Both the position numbers and the translations under genes were made by a program. The notes below the pieces were generated by a model. It ran no database searches. It saw only the letters and a program-made list of their open reading frames with translations, and was not told the origin of the DNA. From Burkholderia sp. USMB20 (GTDB taxonomy: Bacteria > Pseudomonadota > Gammaproteobacteria > Burkholderiales > Burkholderiaceae): a stretch of DNA of 64,000 nt. The stretch's first letter is position 1. Every line of letters begins with the position of its first letter. Location: NCBI RefSeq assembly GCF_000949135.2, contig NZ_JTAN02000005.1:372001-436000 (forward strand). The letters are read 5' to 3'. Positions 44,893 through 55,465 of this stretch are shown one piece after another.

Positions 44893-45056
44893 TTCCGAAA
44901 TTTCAGGAACAAAGCGCCGTCACAGGCAGCTGACGGCATAGTTACGTAAATATCGGAATTATAATGGTTCAACGGCCGAACGGCCAATTGTTCCGGTATT
45001 TCAGGAATAAAATCGAGAACGGCACGTGACCGTCGATTATTCGCATATTTCAGGAA
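44893..45056 (-). promoter_or_regulatory. hipBA operator array, four sites with 49-base period
   Basis: Four 17-base sites of the form TTCC-N9-GGAA: 44893-44909, 44942-44958 (reverse orientation, one arm TTAC), 44991-45007, 45040-45056 (first arm TTCG). Start-to-start distance is exactly 49 in all three cases. Core consensus TTCCGNTATTTCAGGAA. In E. coli HipB binds four TATCC-N8-GGATA sites upstream of hipBA, so these are the likely equivalents here. Confidence 0.85.
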
Positions 45057-45130
45057 TTATAAATGGAAACGGCGACGCCTCCGCGCCGCCGTCTCGCACT
45101 GACCGGATCCCGCCGACCAGCCCTACCCGC

Positions 45131-45571
45131 TCAAAGCTGCCCCGCCGCCCCCGTCCACCGCAGGTAATCCCCGCGCGTCCAGTCGAGCGACACGCCCACG
45201 CGCTTCGTCCCCGGCCGGATCTTCGGCTTGTACATCGACAGCGTCAGCGACTCCAGCGCGGGCCATTCGCGGAACGACAGCACCGCGAGATCGGCGACGA
45301 GCGTCTCCAGCAGCCGCGTATGCGGCTTGTGCGACAGGAACGACGCGACGCGCGCGCAGTAGCCGTCGTAGTCGATCCACTCGCCCTGCTCGCTCGGCTC
45401 GCAGCGATACCCGAGCCGCGCATCGATCACGATCGGCTGCGGCGCCTCGTGCTCGTGCGCGTGGATGCCGATCCGCGCGGGCACCTTCAGTTCGTCGACG
45501 AACACGCTCCAGCCGCGCCCGCGCAGGCGCGGCGCGTCGATCGCCACGAACGGTTCGTCGAACGGCTTCAT
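45131..45571 (-). CDS. folB: FolB-like dihydroneopterin aldolase in the sox operon
   Basis: 146 residues. FolB family: WSVFVDELKVPARIGIHAHEHEAPQPIVID (Glu of the IGxxxHE motif, ~38-44), EWIDYDGYCARVASFL, TRLLETLVADLAVLSF and LTLSMYKPKIRPGTKRVGVSL. The family converts dihydroneopterin to the folate precursor. Last gene of the sdaA-soxBDAG operon, overlapping soxG by 4 bases; sarcosine oxidase needs tetrahydrofolate, so local folate supply fits. Confidence 0.88.
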   Translation of the reverse strand: MKPFDEPFVAIDAPRLRGRGWSVFVDELKVPARIGIHAHEHEAPQPIVIDARLGYRCEPSEQGEWIDYDGYCARVASFLSHKPHTRLLETLVADLAVLSFREWPALESLTLSMYKPKIRPGTKRVGVSLDWTRGDYLRWTGAAGQL

Positions 45572-46197
45572 GATGCGAGCGGCGCCGCGGCGTCGAGCAT
45601 GATGCGCACGAAATAGTCGGCGAAGCTGCGGCGCAGGACGATCTCGAACGTATCGTCGCCGGTCGGGATCAGCGTGATCGGCGACTTGAAGTAGTGCGAC
45701 TGCGCGCACTGGCCCGGCTTGAGCACACGCGGATGCAGGTCGAGCGGGCAGCCGCGCGCGATCACGTCGCGCACGCGTTCGCCGCTGACCTCGACGACCG
45801 TGTAGCCGCTGCCGACGTCGACGGCCGCCGCATACGAACCCTGCACGGCCTCCGCGAGCTGCGCCTCGAGCACGCCCGCCTGCACGGGCCCGTTCGAGCG
45901 CACGAGCCACTCGTCGGGACCGAGCCACAGCACGTCGTACTCGGCGCCGCGCGCGACCGTGTTCGGCACCGCCGGCGGCCGGCAGCCGACCACGCGCTCG
46001 AACGCGCTGACGAATGCCGGGTCGCTCAGCTCGCCGCGCACGTTCACGAGATCGAGGAACGGCCGCTCGCGCAGCGTGAACTTCTTCGATGCGCGCGCCT
46101 GGTGCAGCTTCAGCACATCGGCCGCGCCGACGAACGGCGATTCAAGCGTCACGCCCGCGCCCGCCACCGGCGTCTGGTTTCTCGTTTCATTCCACAT
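45568..46197 (-). CDS. soxG: sarcosine oxidase gamma subunit
   Basis: 209 residues. Gamma subunit of heterotetrameric sarcosine oxidase: LRERPFLDLVNVRGELSDPAFV, LGPDEWLV, VDVGSGYTVVEVSG, CPLDLHPRVLKPGQCAQSHY and FEIVLRRSFADYF are family hallmarks. Its start overlaps the end of soxA by 11 bases. Structural subunit, needed for assembly; no own catalytic site. Confidence 0.95.
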   Translation of the reverse strand: MWNETRNQTPVAGAGVTLESPFVGAADVLKLHQARASKKFTLRERPFLDLVNVRGELSDPAFVSAFERVVGCRPPAVPNTVARGAEYDVLWLGPDEWLVRSNGPVQAGVLEAQLAEAVQGSYAAAVDVGSGYTVVEVSGERVRDVIARGCPLDLHPRVLKPGQCAQSHYFKSPITLIPTGDDTFEIVLRRSFADYFVRIMLDAAAPLAS

Positions 46198-49100
46198 GCT
46201 GGCGCACCCCTTCGGTATCGTAGAAAACCGGGCTCGAGATCTTCGCGGTGATGCGCTTGCCGTTGGCCAGCGGAATCACGACGCTCTCGCCCATCTTGTT
46301 CAGGCCGCCCTTCACCACCGCCAGCGCAATCGAGCGCTTCAGGATCGGGCTGTAATAACTCGACGTCACGTGGCCGATCATCGGCGTCGGATCGACCGCC
46401 GACACCTGCGTGTCCTTCGCGATGATCTGCGCGCCTTCCGGCAGCACGAACTGTTCGTCCTCGGTCAGCAGGCCGACGAACTGCTTGCGGCCTTCCTTCG
46501 ACGTATCGGAGCGCGACAGCGAACGCTTGCCGAGGAAGTCCTTCGACTTCGCGACGAGCCCGCCCATCCCGAGGTCGTACGGCGTGATCGAGCCGTCGGT
46601 GTCCTGGCCGACGATGATGTAGCCCTTCTCCGCGCGCAGCACGTGCATCGTTTCCGTGCCGTACGGCGTGATGTCGAACTCGGCACCGGCTGCCATCAGC
46701 GCTTCCCACACCGCGCGGCCCGCGTTGGCCGGCACGTTCACTTCATAGGCGAGCTCGCCCGAGAAGCTGATCCGCATCACGCGCGCCTTCGCGCCCGCGA
46801 CGGTGCCGTTCCGGTAGCTCATGAACGGGAACGCGTCGTTGCCGAAGTCGATGTCCTGGCAGACCTTCTGCACGACCTTGCGGCTCTTCGGGCCGACCAC
46901 CGCGAACGTCGCCCAGTGATCGGTGACGGACGCGAGCCGCACCTTCATGTCGGGCCATTCGGTCTGCAGCCAGCGCTCGAGCCACGTGAGCACGCGCGCC
47001 GCGCCGCCGGTGGTCGTCGTCATCATGAAATGCTGGTCGGCGAGGCGCACCGTCACGCCGTCGTCGAACACCATCCCGTTTTCGTCGAGCATCAGCCCGT
47101 AGCGGCACTTGCCGATCTCGAGCTTGTTCCACGGGTTCGTGTACATCCAGTTCAGCAGCTTCACCGCGTCCGGGCCCTGGATGTCGATCTTGCCGAGCGT
47201 CGACGCGTCGAGGATGCCGACGCCGTTGCGCACCGCGAGGCATTCGCGCTTCACGGCCGCATGCAGGTCCTCGCCCTTCTTCGGGAAGTACCACGGCCGC
47301 TTCCAGTTGCCGACGTCCTCGAACATCGCACCGTGCTCGACGTGCCATTCGTGCACGGCCGTCTTGCGGATCGGGTCGAGGAAGTCGCCCGTCTCGCGGC
47401 CCGCGAACGTACCGAACGACACGGGCGTGTAGTTCGGGCGGAACGTCGTCGTGCCCGTTTCCGGAATCGTCTTGCCGAGCGCCTGCGCGAGGATCGCCAT
47501 CCCGTTGATGTTGCCGAGCTTGCCCTGGTCGGTGCCGAAGCCCATCGCGGTGTAGCGCTTCACGTGCTCGACCGACTCGAAGCCTTCACGCGCGGCCAGC
47601 AGGATGTCGGCGGCCGCCACGTCGTTCTGGAAGTCGACGAACTGCTTCGGCCCGCGTGCGGCGGCCTCGCGGCTGCCGACGAGCCACAACGGCTGCAGCG
47701 CACCTTCGACGGTTTCCGCGACCTGCGGCGCGACGGGGCGCTGCGCGGCCGTGAAGCCCGCGGCCTTCGCCGCTTCGGCGCCCGCGTCGACCGCGAGCCG
47801 CAGCGCACGGGCGAGACCGAACTCGCCCGCGGCCGCACCGACGCTCGCTTCGGCCTGCACGGGCTTGCCCGGCAGGAAGCACGCCTTCTCGTCGCTCCAG
47901 CACGCCTTGCCGCCCGACTGCGCGAACAGGTGCAGCACCGGGCTGAAGCCGCCCGACATCGCGACGAGGTCGCACGGCAGCGACTGCAGCTTGCCGCCGG
48001 TCTGGCCGTTCGAGTAGGACGCGACGTCGACCGACGATACGCGCCACTTGCCCGAAGCGGCCGTCACGACCGCACCGCTCATCACCGTCACGCCCTGCCG
48101 CTTCGCGGCCGCGGGCAGCGCGCCGTTCGACGACGCACGCGAATCGACGACGGTCACCTTCGCGCCGCATGCCTTCAGGTCGAGCGCGGTCTGGTACGCA
48201 CGGTCGTTGTTCGTGAACACGACCACGTTGCGGCCCGGCAGCACGCCGTAGCGATGCACGTAGGTGGACACCGCGCCGGCGAGCATCACGCCCGGCAGGT
48301 CGTTGTTGCCGAACACGATCGGACGCTCGTGCGCGCCGGTCGCGAGGATCACGCGCTTCGCGCGGACCTTCCACAGCAGCTCGCGCGTGCCCTTGCGCAT
48401 CGACACCGGCTGGTGATCGGTCAGGCGCTGCGTGACCGTCACGAGGTTGTGGTCCTGGTAGCCGAACGCCGTGCTGCGCGACAGGATCGTCACGTCGGGC
48501 AGCTTGCGCAGCTCGGCCTCGATCTTCTCGACCCACTGCAGCGCGGGCTTCGCGTCGATTTCCGCGCGGCACGACAGCAGGCTGCCGCCGAGTTCGCGCT
48601 GGTCGTCGACGAGGATCACGCGTGCGCCGGCGATCGCTGCCGCATGCGCGGCGGCGAGGCCCGACGGGCCACCGCCGACCACGAGCACGTCGCAGTGCGC
48701 GTAGCATTTGTCGTAGCGATCGGCGTCGAGCACTTCGGGCGCCTTGCCGAGGCCGGCGGCCTCACGGATCTTCTCTTCGTACTTCGGCCACATGTTGCGC
48801 GGCCACATGAAGGTCTTGTAGTAGAAGCCCGCCGGCATGAAGCGCGAGAACTTCTGGTTGATCGCGTACTTGTCGTTCTCGAGCGACGGCTCGGCGTTCA
48901 CGCTCGTCGCGACGAGGCCCTGGTACAGCTCGATCTCGGTCGCGCGCGCGTTCGGCACCGTGTACGGGCCGGTTTCGAGCTGCACGACGGCATTCGGTTC
49001 CGCGACGTCCGCCGTCACGATCCCGCGCGGACGGTGGTACTTGAAGCTGCGCGCGACGAAGTGCACGCCGTTCGCGAGCAGCGCGGACGCGAGCGTGTCG

Positions 49101-49198
49101 CCCTGGAAGCCCTGGTACGTGCGGCCGTTGAACGTGAACGTCAGCGGAATCGCGCGATTGATGCGGCCACCGGTGCCGAGGCGGTCTTTCTGGCTCAT
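46187..49198 (-). CDS. soxA: sarcosine oxidase alpha subunit
   Basis: 1003 residues. N-terminal 2Fe-2S-like domain (FTFNGRTYQGFQGDTLASALLANG), a central NAD/FAD-binding domain (VLVVGGGPSGLAAAHAAAIAGARV, ~173-196; second Rossmann GVMLAGAVSTYVHRYGVLPGRNVVVF), and a C-terminal GcvT-like aminomethyltransferase half that passes the methyl carbon to tetrahydrofolate (from WKRPWYFPKKGEDLH to ~1000). Full length for the family. With beta, delta and gamma subunits it turns sarcosine into glycine and methylene-THF plus H2O2. Overlaps soxD by 4 bases. Confidence 0.96.
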   Translation of the reverse strand: MSQKDRLGTGGRINRAIPLTFTFNGRTYQGFQGDTLASALLANGVHFVARSFKYHRPRGIVTADVAEPNAVVQLETGPYTVPNARATEIELYQGLVATSVNAEPSLENDKYAINQKFSRFMPAGFYYKTFMWPRNMWPKYEEKIREAAGLGKAPEVLDADRYDKCYAHCDVLVVGGGPSGLAAAHAAAIAGARVILVDDQRELGGSLLSCRAEIDAKPALQWVEKIEAELRKLPDVTILSRSTAFGYQDHNLVTVTQRLTDHQPVSMRKGTRELLWKVRAKRVILATGAHERPIVFGNNDLPGVMLAGAVSTYVHRYGVLPGRNVVVFTNNDRAYQTALDLKACGAKVTVVDSRASSNGALPAAAKRQGVTVMSGAVVTAASGKWRVSSVDVASYSNGQTGGKLQSLPCDLVAMSGGFSPVLHLFAQSGGKACWSDEKACFLPGKPVQAEASVGAAAGEFGLARALRLAVDAGAEAAKAAGFTAAQRPVAPQVAETVEGALQPLWLVGSREAAARGPKQFVDFQNDVAAADILLAAREGFESVEHVKRYTAMGFGTDQGKLGNINGMAILAQALGKTIPETGTTTFRPNYTPVSFGTFAGRETGDFLDPIRKTAVHEWHVEHGAMFEDVGNWKRPWYFPKKGEDLHAAVKRECLAVRNGVGILDASTLGKIDIQGPDAVKLLNWMYTNPWNKLEIGKCRYGLMLDENGMVFDDGVTVRLADQHFMMTTTTGGAARVLTWLERWLQTEWPDMKVRLASVTDHWATFAVVGPKSRKVVQKVCQDIDFGNDAFPFMSYRNGTVAGAKARVMRISFSGELAYEVNVPANAGRAVWEALMAAGAEFDITPYGTETMHVLRAEKGYIIVGQDTDGSITPYDLGMGGLVAKSKDFLGKRSLSRSDTSKEGRKQFVGLLTEDEQFVLPEGAQIIAKDTQVSAVDPTPMIGHVTSSYYSPILKRSIALAVVKGGLNKMGESVVIPLANGKRITAKISSPVFYDTEGVRQHVE

Positions 49199-49494
49199 TT
49201 GCTCGTGCCCTCTTCGTGTGCGTTGCCGGTGGCAGCCCCACCGAACTTTTCGTAGCCCTTGATATCGTAGGTCACCGTGTCGCGCGTCACCTTGAACCAG
49301 CGGCGGCAGCCCTGCGTGTGCAGCCATTGCTCCTTGTGCAGGCCGCGCTTGTTCTCGCGCATGAACACGTATTCGCCCCATTCGCGGTCGGTCATGGTCT
49401 CGTTCGCGACCGGGCGCACGATGTCGGCTTCACCGCCGCACGTGAACTCGGATTCGGCGCGCGGCCCGCACCACGGACATTCGATCAGCAACAT
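49195..49494 (-). CDS. soxD: sarcosine oxidase delta subunit
   Basis: 99 residues, zinc-binding small subunit: LLIECPWCGPRAESEFTCGGEA holds CPWC and a third Cys, the fourth is in HTQGCRRWF; EYVFMRENKRGLHKEQWLH is conserved. Start at 49494 with GGAGAAAG ribosome site; 26 bases after soxB. Position between soxB and soxA is standard. Confidence 0.95.
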   Translation of the reverse strand: MLLIECPWCGPRAESEFTCGGEADIVRPVANETMTDREWGEYVFMRENKRGLHKEQWLHTQGCRRWFKVTRDTVTYDIKGYEKFGGAATGNAHEEGTSK

Positions 49495-49520
49495 GTTTCT
49501 TTCTCCAATGGTCGTCGGGT

Positions 49521-50765
49521 TTAGTGCGCAACGGCGGCAGCGCCGTGTTCGTCGATCAGGTGGCCCGTGTAGAAGCGGTCGAGCGCGAACGGGGCGTTCA
49601 GCGGATGCGGTTCGTCGCGGGCGATCGTGTGCGCGAACACCCAGCCCGAGCCCGGCGTCGCCTTGAAGCCGCCGGTACCCCAGCCGCAGTTGAAATAGAG
49701 GCCCTTCACGTCGGTCTTGGTGATGATCGGGCAGGCGTCCGGCGACACGTCGACGATGCCGCCCCACTGGCGGTTCATCCGCACGCGCGAGAACACCGGG
49801 AACATCTCGATGATCGCCTGCAGCGTGCTTTCGATGATGTGGAAGCTGCCGCGCTGGCCGAAGCCCGTGTACTGGTCGATACCGGCGCCGATCACGAGGT
49901 CGCCCTTGTCGGACTGGCTGATGTACGCGTGCACCGCGTTCGACATGATCACCGAGTTCACCACCGGCTTGATCGGCTCGGACACGAGTGCCTGCAGCGG
50001 GTGGCTTTCGATCGGCAGGCGCACGCCGGCCATGTCGGCGAGCGTCGTCGTGTTGCCGGCCGCGACCACCGCGACCTTCTTCGCCTTGATGAAGCCCTTC
50101 ACCGTGTCGACGCCGACCACCGCGCCGCCTTCGCGGCGAATCCCCGTCACCTGGCAGTTCTGGATGATGTCGACACCGGCGCGGTCGGCGCCGCGCGCGA
50201 AGCCCCAGGCCACCGCGTCGTGACGCGCGACGCCCGCACGGCGCTGGATCGATGCGCCGAGCACCGGGTAGCGGCTGTTCAGGTTGATGGTCGGCTCGAT
50301 TTCCTTGATCTGCGCGGGCGTCAGGAATTCGGCGTCGACGCCGTTCAGGCGGTTCGCGTTCACGCGACGCTCGGTGTCACGCACGTCCTGCAGCGTGTGC
50401 GCGAGGTTCATCACGCCGCGCTGGCTGAACATCACGTTGTAGTTGAGGTCCTGCGACAGCCCTTCCCACAGCTTCATCGCCTTCTCGTACAGCGCGGCCG
50501 ATTCGTCCCACAGGTAGTTCGAGCGCACGATCGTCGTGTTGCGCGCGGTGTTGCCGCCGCCGATCCAGCCCTTCTCGAGGATCGCGACGTTCGTGATGCC
50601 GTGCTCCTTCGCGAGGTAGTACGCGGTCGCGAGGCCGTGGCCGCCGCCGCCGACGATCACGACGTCGTATTCCTTCTTCGGTTCCGGGCTCTTCCACTGC
50701 TTTTCCCAGTTCTCGTGATACGAGAGGCCGTTGCGGAACAGGCTGAATATCGAGTAGCGGCTCAT
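49521..50765 (-). CDS. soxB: sarcosine oxidase beta subunit
   Basis: 414 residues, FAD- and covalent-FMN-containing catalytic subunit. FAD fold [20 protein letters not shown] (~33-52), [16 protein letters not shown], the flavinylated His in [16 protein letters not shown] (~172-185), and the C-terminal [13 protein letters not shown] and [18 protein letters not shown]. Length matches Corynebacterium and Pseudomonas subunits. Follows sdaA by 15 bases. Confidence 0.96.
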   Translation of the reverse strand: MSRYSIFSLFRNGLSYHENWEKQWKSPEPKKEYDVVIVGGGGHGLATAYYLAKEHGITNVAILEKGWIGGGNTARNTTIVRSNYLWDESAALYEKAMKLWEGLSQDLNYNVMFSQRGVMNLAHTLQDVRDTERRVNANRLNGVDAEFLTPAQIKEIEPTINLNSRYPVLGASIQRRAGVARHDAVAWGFARGADRAGVDIIQNCQVTGIRREGGAVVGVDTVKGFIKAKKVAVVAAGNTTTLADMAGVRLPIESHPLQALVSEPIKPVVNSVIMSNAVHAYISQSDKGDLVIGAGIDQYTGFGQRGSFHIIESTLQAIIEMFPVFSRVRMNRQWGGIVDVSPDACPIITKTDVKGLYFNCGWGTGGFKATPGSGWVFAHTIARDEPHPLNAPFALDRFYTGHLIDEHGAAAVAH

Positions 50766-50780
50766 GTTAGTGATCCTTCG

Positions 50781-52166
<1,386 letters not shown>

Positions 52167-52407
52167 CTGGCTTCCTCTGGGTGGGCGTACGTGAAATGTC
52201 GTTGGCATCAGTACATCAAAGCGTAAAATTGGCAGATAGAACAAAAACGGCATCGGCGTGGGATACCGCCGCCAAGCCCCGCGCAGGACGGCCGGAAAGT
52301 GCGTTTTGACGATGATCGGCGACGCAAAACCACAAGTCGGCCGGCGCGCCCGCAAGCAGAGTGCAACAAGTGAGACCCGCCTTCCCGGCGTGACGAGATT
52401 GACCGCG

Positions 52408-53481
52408 ATGACACCCGACGTACCCGCTTTCCCCCTCGCCGAACCTGCGCCGCGGCGCATCCGCTTCGGCATCGTGCTGCTGCCGAACTTCACGCTCACG
52501 GCCTTCTCGGGTTTCGTCGACATGCTGCGGCTGTCGGCCGACGACGGCGACTACAGCAAGCCGGTGCGCTGCGCGTGGAGCGTGATCGGCGAAACGCTGG
52601 CGCCGGTGCGCGCGAGCTGCGGGATCCAGATCACGCCGTGGGAAACCTTCGAGAGCGCCGAGCCGTTCGACTACGTGGTCGTGGTCGGCGGGCTGCTGCA
52701 TTCGGGGCCGCAAGCCGGCCCCGAAACGCTCGAGTTCGTGCGCCGCGCGGCGGCGGACGGCGCGACGGTCGTCGGCATCTGCACGGGCGTGTTCACGCTG
52801 ATGCGCGCGAACGTGCTCGACGGCTACCGCACCTGCGTGAGCTGGTTCCACTATTGGGATTTCATCGAGCGCTTCCCGAACGCCGATCCGGACCTGCTGA
52901 TTGCCGACCGCCTGTTCGTGATCGACCGGCGCCGGATCACCTGCTCGGGCGGCCGCGCGTCGATCGACGTCGCCGCCGCGATCCTGCTGCGCCATTTCGA
53001 CCATGCGACCGTGCAGAAGGCGCTGCGCATCCTGCTGGTCGGCGAGATGCAGAAAGGCAATGCGCCGCAGCCGCATCCGCCGGGTCTCGAGCCGGCCACG
53101 CATCCGAAGGTCAAGCGCGCGATTCTCCTGATGGAACAGCATGTCGGGCGTGCGCTGCCGCTCGAGGAACTCGCGTGCAAGCTGGACATGTCGACCCGCC
53201 AGCTCGAGCGGCTGTTCAAGGCCGAGACGGGCAAGAGCCCGCAGGCATTCGCGAAGCAGGTGCGGCTGCGCACGGCCGCGTGGCTGCTGACCAGTTCCGA
53301 CCGCACCGTCGCCGATATCGCGTCGAGCTGCGGGTTCGCCGACGCGTCGCACCTCGGCCGCGAGTTCCGCAAGCAGTTCGGCGTGCCGCCGGCGACGTAT
53401 CGCGAGCGCGGCGGGGAAGTCGCGGAAGGCGGTATGTCGGCGGCGACCGATCCGGACCCCGTCGAAGACATCGCCGAGTGA
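52408..53481 (+). CDS. GbdR/SouR-type AraC-family regulator
   Basis: 357 residues. N-terminal DJ-1/PfpI-like amidotransferase-fold domain with nucleophile-elbow remnant [11 protein letters not shown] (~122), and C-terminal AraC double HTH ([27 protein letters not shown] and [32 protein letters not shown]). This is the GlxA/GbdR/CdhR/SouR group, which senses betaine, dimethylglycine or sarcosine. Divergent from sdaA-soxBDAG with a 241-base gap, so it likely activates that operon. GbdR versus SouR cannot be told from one locus. Confidence 0.88.
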   Translation: MTPDVPAFPLAEPAPRRIRFGIVLLPNFTLTAFSGFVDMLRLSADDGDYSKPVRCAWSVIGETLAPVRASCGIQITPWETFESAEPFDYVVVVGGLLHSGPQAGPETLEFVRRAAADGATVVGICTGVFTLMRANVLDGYRTCVSWFHYWDFIERFPNADPDLLIADRLFVIDRRRITCSGGRASIDVAAAILLRHFDHATVQKALRILLVGEMQKGNAPQPHPPGLEPATHPKVKRAILLMEQHVGRALPLEELACKLDMSTRQLERLFKAETGKSPQAFAKQVRLRTAAWLLTSSDRTVADIASSCGFADASHLGREFRKQFGVPPATYRERGGEVAEGGMSAATDPDPVEDIAE

Positions 53482-53490
53482 TTGACGGTC

Positions 53491-53511
53491 GCGCGCGCCG
53501 CCGGCGCGCGC
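53491..53511. terminator. GC hairpin after the AraC-family gene
   Basis: 9-bp perfect stem GCGCGCGCC / GGCGCGCGC with GCC loop, 10 bases after the stop, followed by TTCGTTCTT. Imperfect U tract, so only moderate support. Confidence 0.55.
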
Positions 53512-53531
53512 TTCGTTCTTCGGCTTCGCGT

Positions 53532-53587
53532 CCGCCCTCCGCCCTCCGCCCTCCGCCTTTCGCCTTTCGCCTTTCGCCTTTCGCCCT
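53532..53587. repeat. heptanucleotide tandem repeat, eight units
   Basis: CCGCCCT x3, CCGCCTT, TCGCCTT x3, TCGCCCT: eight 7-base units, pyrimidine-rich on the plus strand, in the space between the AraC-type and GntR genes. Non-coding. Confidence 0.95.
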
Positions 53588-53735
53588 CCCTTCCCCCTTC
53601 GCTCGCCCTCCAACAGCGCATCGAACTCGGCACAATCGCCATATTTCGCTGTCGATTGGAACCGGTTCCAGTCAATTTGACCGACGTTGCCACGCGTTGA
53701 TCGAGGGTTATTCCGGATGCTGACGCACCTTCAAA

Positions 53736-53764
53736 TTTGTATGATGACCACATCACCTTACAAA
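53736..53764. promoter_or_regulatory. GntR operator-like inverted repeat
   Basis: TTTGTA at 53736-53741 and TACAAA at 53759-53764 enclose TGATG-ACCA-CATCA (53742-53755), which is itself palindromic. It ends 10 bases before the GntR start codon. FadR/FCD-type regulators often bind such TGTATGATG-like sites. Confidence 0.65.
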
Positions 53765-53774
53765 CCAGAGCGCC

Positions 53775-54479
53775 ATGTTCGAGAAAATTCCCGCCCGTGC
53801 GATGAGCGACCACGTCGCGCAGCAACTGCTGAAGCAGATCGAAGCCGGCAGTTTCTCGGCCACCGGCAAGCTGCCGACGGAAGCCGTGCTCGCGCAGGAA
53901 TTCGGCGTGAGCCGCACCGTGATCCGCGAGGCGATCTCGCGCCTGAAGAACGAAGGCGTGGTCGAGCCGCGCCAGGGCAGCGGCGTGTACGTGAACCAGC
54001 ACGGCGCGATCCGCCCGCTGCGGATCGACTACGCGGAAGCCGTCGAGGCGAGCTCGCTGCCGCACCTGCTCGCGGTGCGCCGCGCGATCGAGGCTGAAGT
54101 CGCAGCCGAAGCCGCGCTGCATCACACCGCCGACGACATGGCCGACATCGACGACGCGCTGCGCAAGATCGACGACGCGGTGGCCGAAGGGCGCGACGGT
54201 GTCGCGGAAGACGTCGCGTTCCACCGCACGATCGCGGCCGTCACCGGCAACCCGTATTTCCTGAAGACGCTGCAGTTCCTGAACCAGTACCTCGAGGCCG
54301 GCGTGAAGGTCACGCGGCGCAACGAAGCGACGCGCGAGGATTTCTCGCGGCAGGTGCGCGACGAACACGCGGCGATCGCCGACGCGATCCGCGCACGCGA
54401 CCCGATGGCAGCGCGCAACGCGGCGCGCACGCACATGTACAACGCCGCGCGCCGCCTCGCGGAAGCCGGCATCTGTTGA
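53775..54479 (+). CDS. GntR/FCD-family regulator of the four-carbon acid cluster
   Basis: 234 residues. N-terminal winged HTH (GKLPTEAVLAQEFGVSRTVIREAISRLKNEGVV, ~31-63, then EPRQGSGVYV) and C-terminal FCD domain with metal-site residues in EDVAFHRTIAAVTGN (His ~154), VRDEHAAIADAI (His) and AARTHMYNA (His ~224). Precedes ltnD by 76 bases on the same strand; an operator-like palindrome lies at its own start. Likely released by erythronate, threonate or an intermediate. Confidence 0.92.
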   Translation: MFEKIPARAMSDHVAQQLLKQIEAGSFSATGKLPTEAVLAQEFGVSRTVIREAISRLKNEGVVEPRQGSGVYVNQHGAIRPLRIDYAEAVEASSLPHLLAVRRAIEAEVAAEAALHHTADDMADIDDALRKIDDAVAEGRDGVAEDVAFHRTIAAVTGNPYFLKTLQFLNQYLEAGVKVTRRNEATREDFSRQVRDEHAAIADAIRARDPMAARNAARTHMYNAARRLAEAGIC

Positions 54480-54555
54480 TGAACGAATGCGGCGGCCCGG
54501 GCCGAACCGGTGCCGTCGTTGTCCCGAACCTTTTCCGAATCGATCAAGGTTGACC

Positions 54556-55446
54556 ATGTCACGAAATGTTGGAGTCATCGGCCTCGGCGCGATGGGCCTC
54601 GGCGTCGCCCGCTCGCTGCTGCGCGCGGGGTTCCGCGTGCACGCCTGCGACGTGCGCGACACCGTGCTGCAGGCATTCGCGGCCGACGGCGGCGTGGCCT
54701 GCGCGAACCCGGCCGAACTCGGCGCGCGGTGCGACGTCGTCGTCACGCTCGTCGTCAATGCCGCGCAGACCGAAACGGTGCTGTTCGGCGAGCACGGCGC
54801 GGTCGCGGCGATGAAGCCGGGCGGCGTCGTGATCGCGAGTGCGACCGTCGCGCCCGACTTCGCGGTCGCGCTCGGCACGCGCATCGAGGCCGCAGGCCTG
54901 CAGATGCTCGATGCGCCGGTGTCCGGCGGCGCCGCACGCGCGGCCTCCGGCGAGATGACGATGATGACGTCGGGCCCCGCCGCCGCGTATGCAGCTTGCG
55001 ACGACGTGCTCGCCGCGATCGCCGGCAAGGTGTATCGCCTCGGCGACGCGCACGGCATCGGCTCGAAGGTGAAGATCATCAACCAGCTGCTGGCCGGCGT
55101 GCATATCGCGGCGGCCGCCGAGGCGATGGCGCTGGGCCTGCGCGAAGGCGTCGACGCCGACGCGCTGTACGACGTGATCACGCACAGCGCCGGCAACTCG
55201 TGGATGTTCGAGAACCGCGTGCCGCACATCCTGAACGGCGACTACACGCCGCTGTCGGCCGTCGACATCTTCGTGAAGGATCTCGGCCTCGTGCTCGATA
55301 CCGCGCGCCGCAGCAAGTTCCCGCTGCCGCTGTCGGCCACCGCGCACCAGATGTTCATGAGCGCATCGAGCGCCGGCCACGGCGGCGAGGACGATTCCGC
55401 CGTGATCAAGACTTTCCCCGGCATCACGCTGCCGCCCGCCCGCTGA
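54556..55446 (+). CDS. ltnD: L-threonate dehydrogenase
   Basis: 296 residues, beta-hydroxyacid dehydrogenase family: VGVIGLGAMGLGVARSLLRAG (NAD fold, ~5-25), substrate motif LDAPVSGGAARAASGEM (~118-134) and catalytic Lys in GSKVKIINQLLAG (~172). LtnD oxidises L-threonate to 2-oxo-tetronate. Identity rests on the otnK, otnC and otnI neighbours as well as the sequence. ATG at 54556 gives the family length. Confidence 0.92.
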   Translation: MSRNVGVIGLGAMGLGVARSLLRAGFRVHACDVRDTVLQAFAADGGVACANPAELGARCDVVVTLVVNAAQTETVLFGEHGAVAAMKPGGVVIASATVAPDFAVALGTRIEAAGLQMLDAPVSGGAARAASGEMTMMTSGPAAAYAACDDVLAAIAGKVYRLGDAHGIGSKVKIINQLLAGVHIAAAAEAMALGLREGVDADALYDVITHSAGNSWMFENRVPHILNGDYTPLSAVDIFVKDLGLVLDTARRSKFPLPLSATAHQMFMSASSAGHGGEDDSAVIKTFPGITLPPAR

Positions 55447-55465
55447 TTCGAACGACGTTCCCGCC

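Noticed and set aside
44893-45056. Regularly spaced repeats as a CRISPR array
   Set aside because: Repeats are 17 bp, degenerate, one is inverted, and no cas genes are near; they fit HipB operators.
45959-49255. Long open frame (over 1000 codons) on the plus strand opposite the sox genes
   Set aside because: Arg/His-rich composition with no motifs; it is the antisense shadow of soxA in high-GC DNA.
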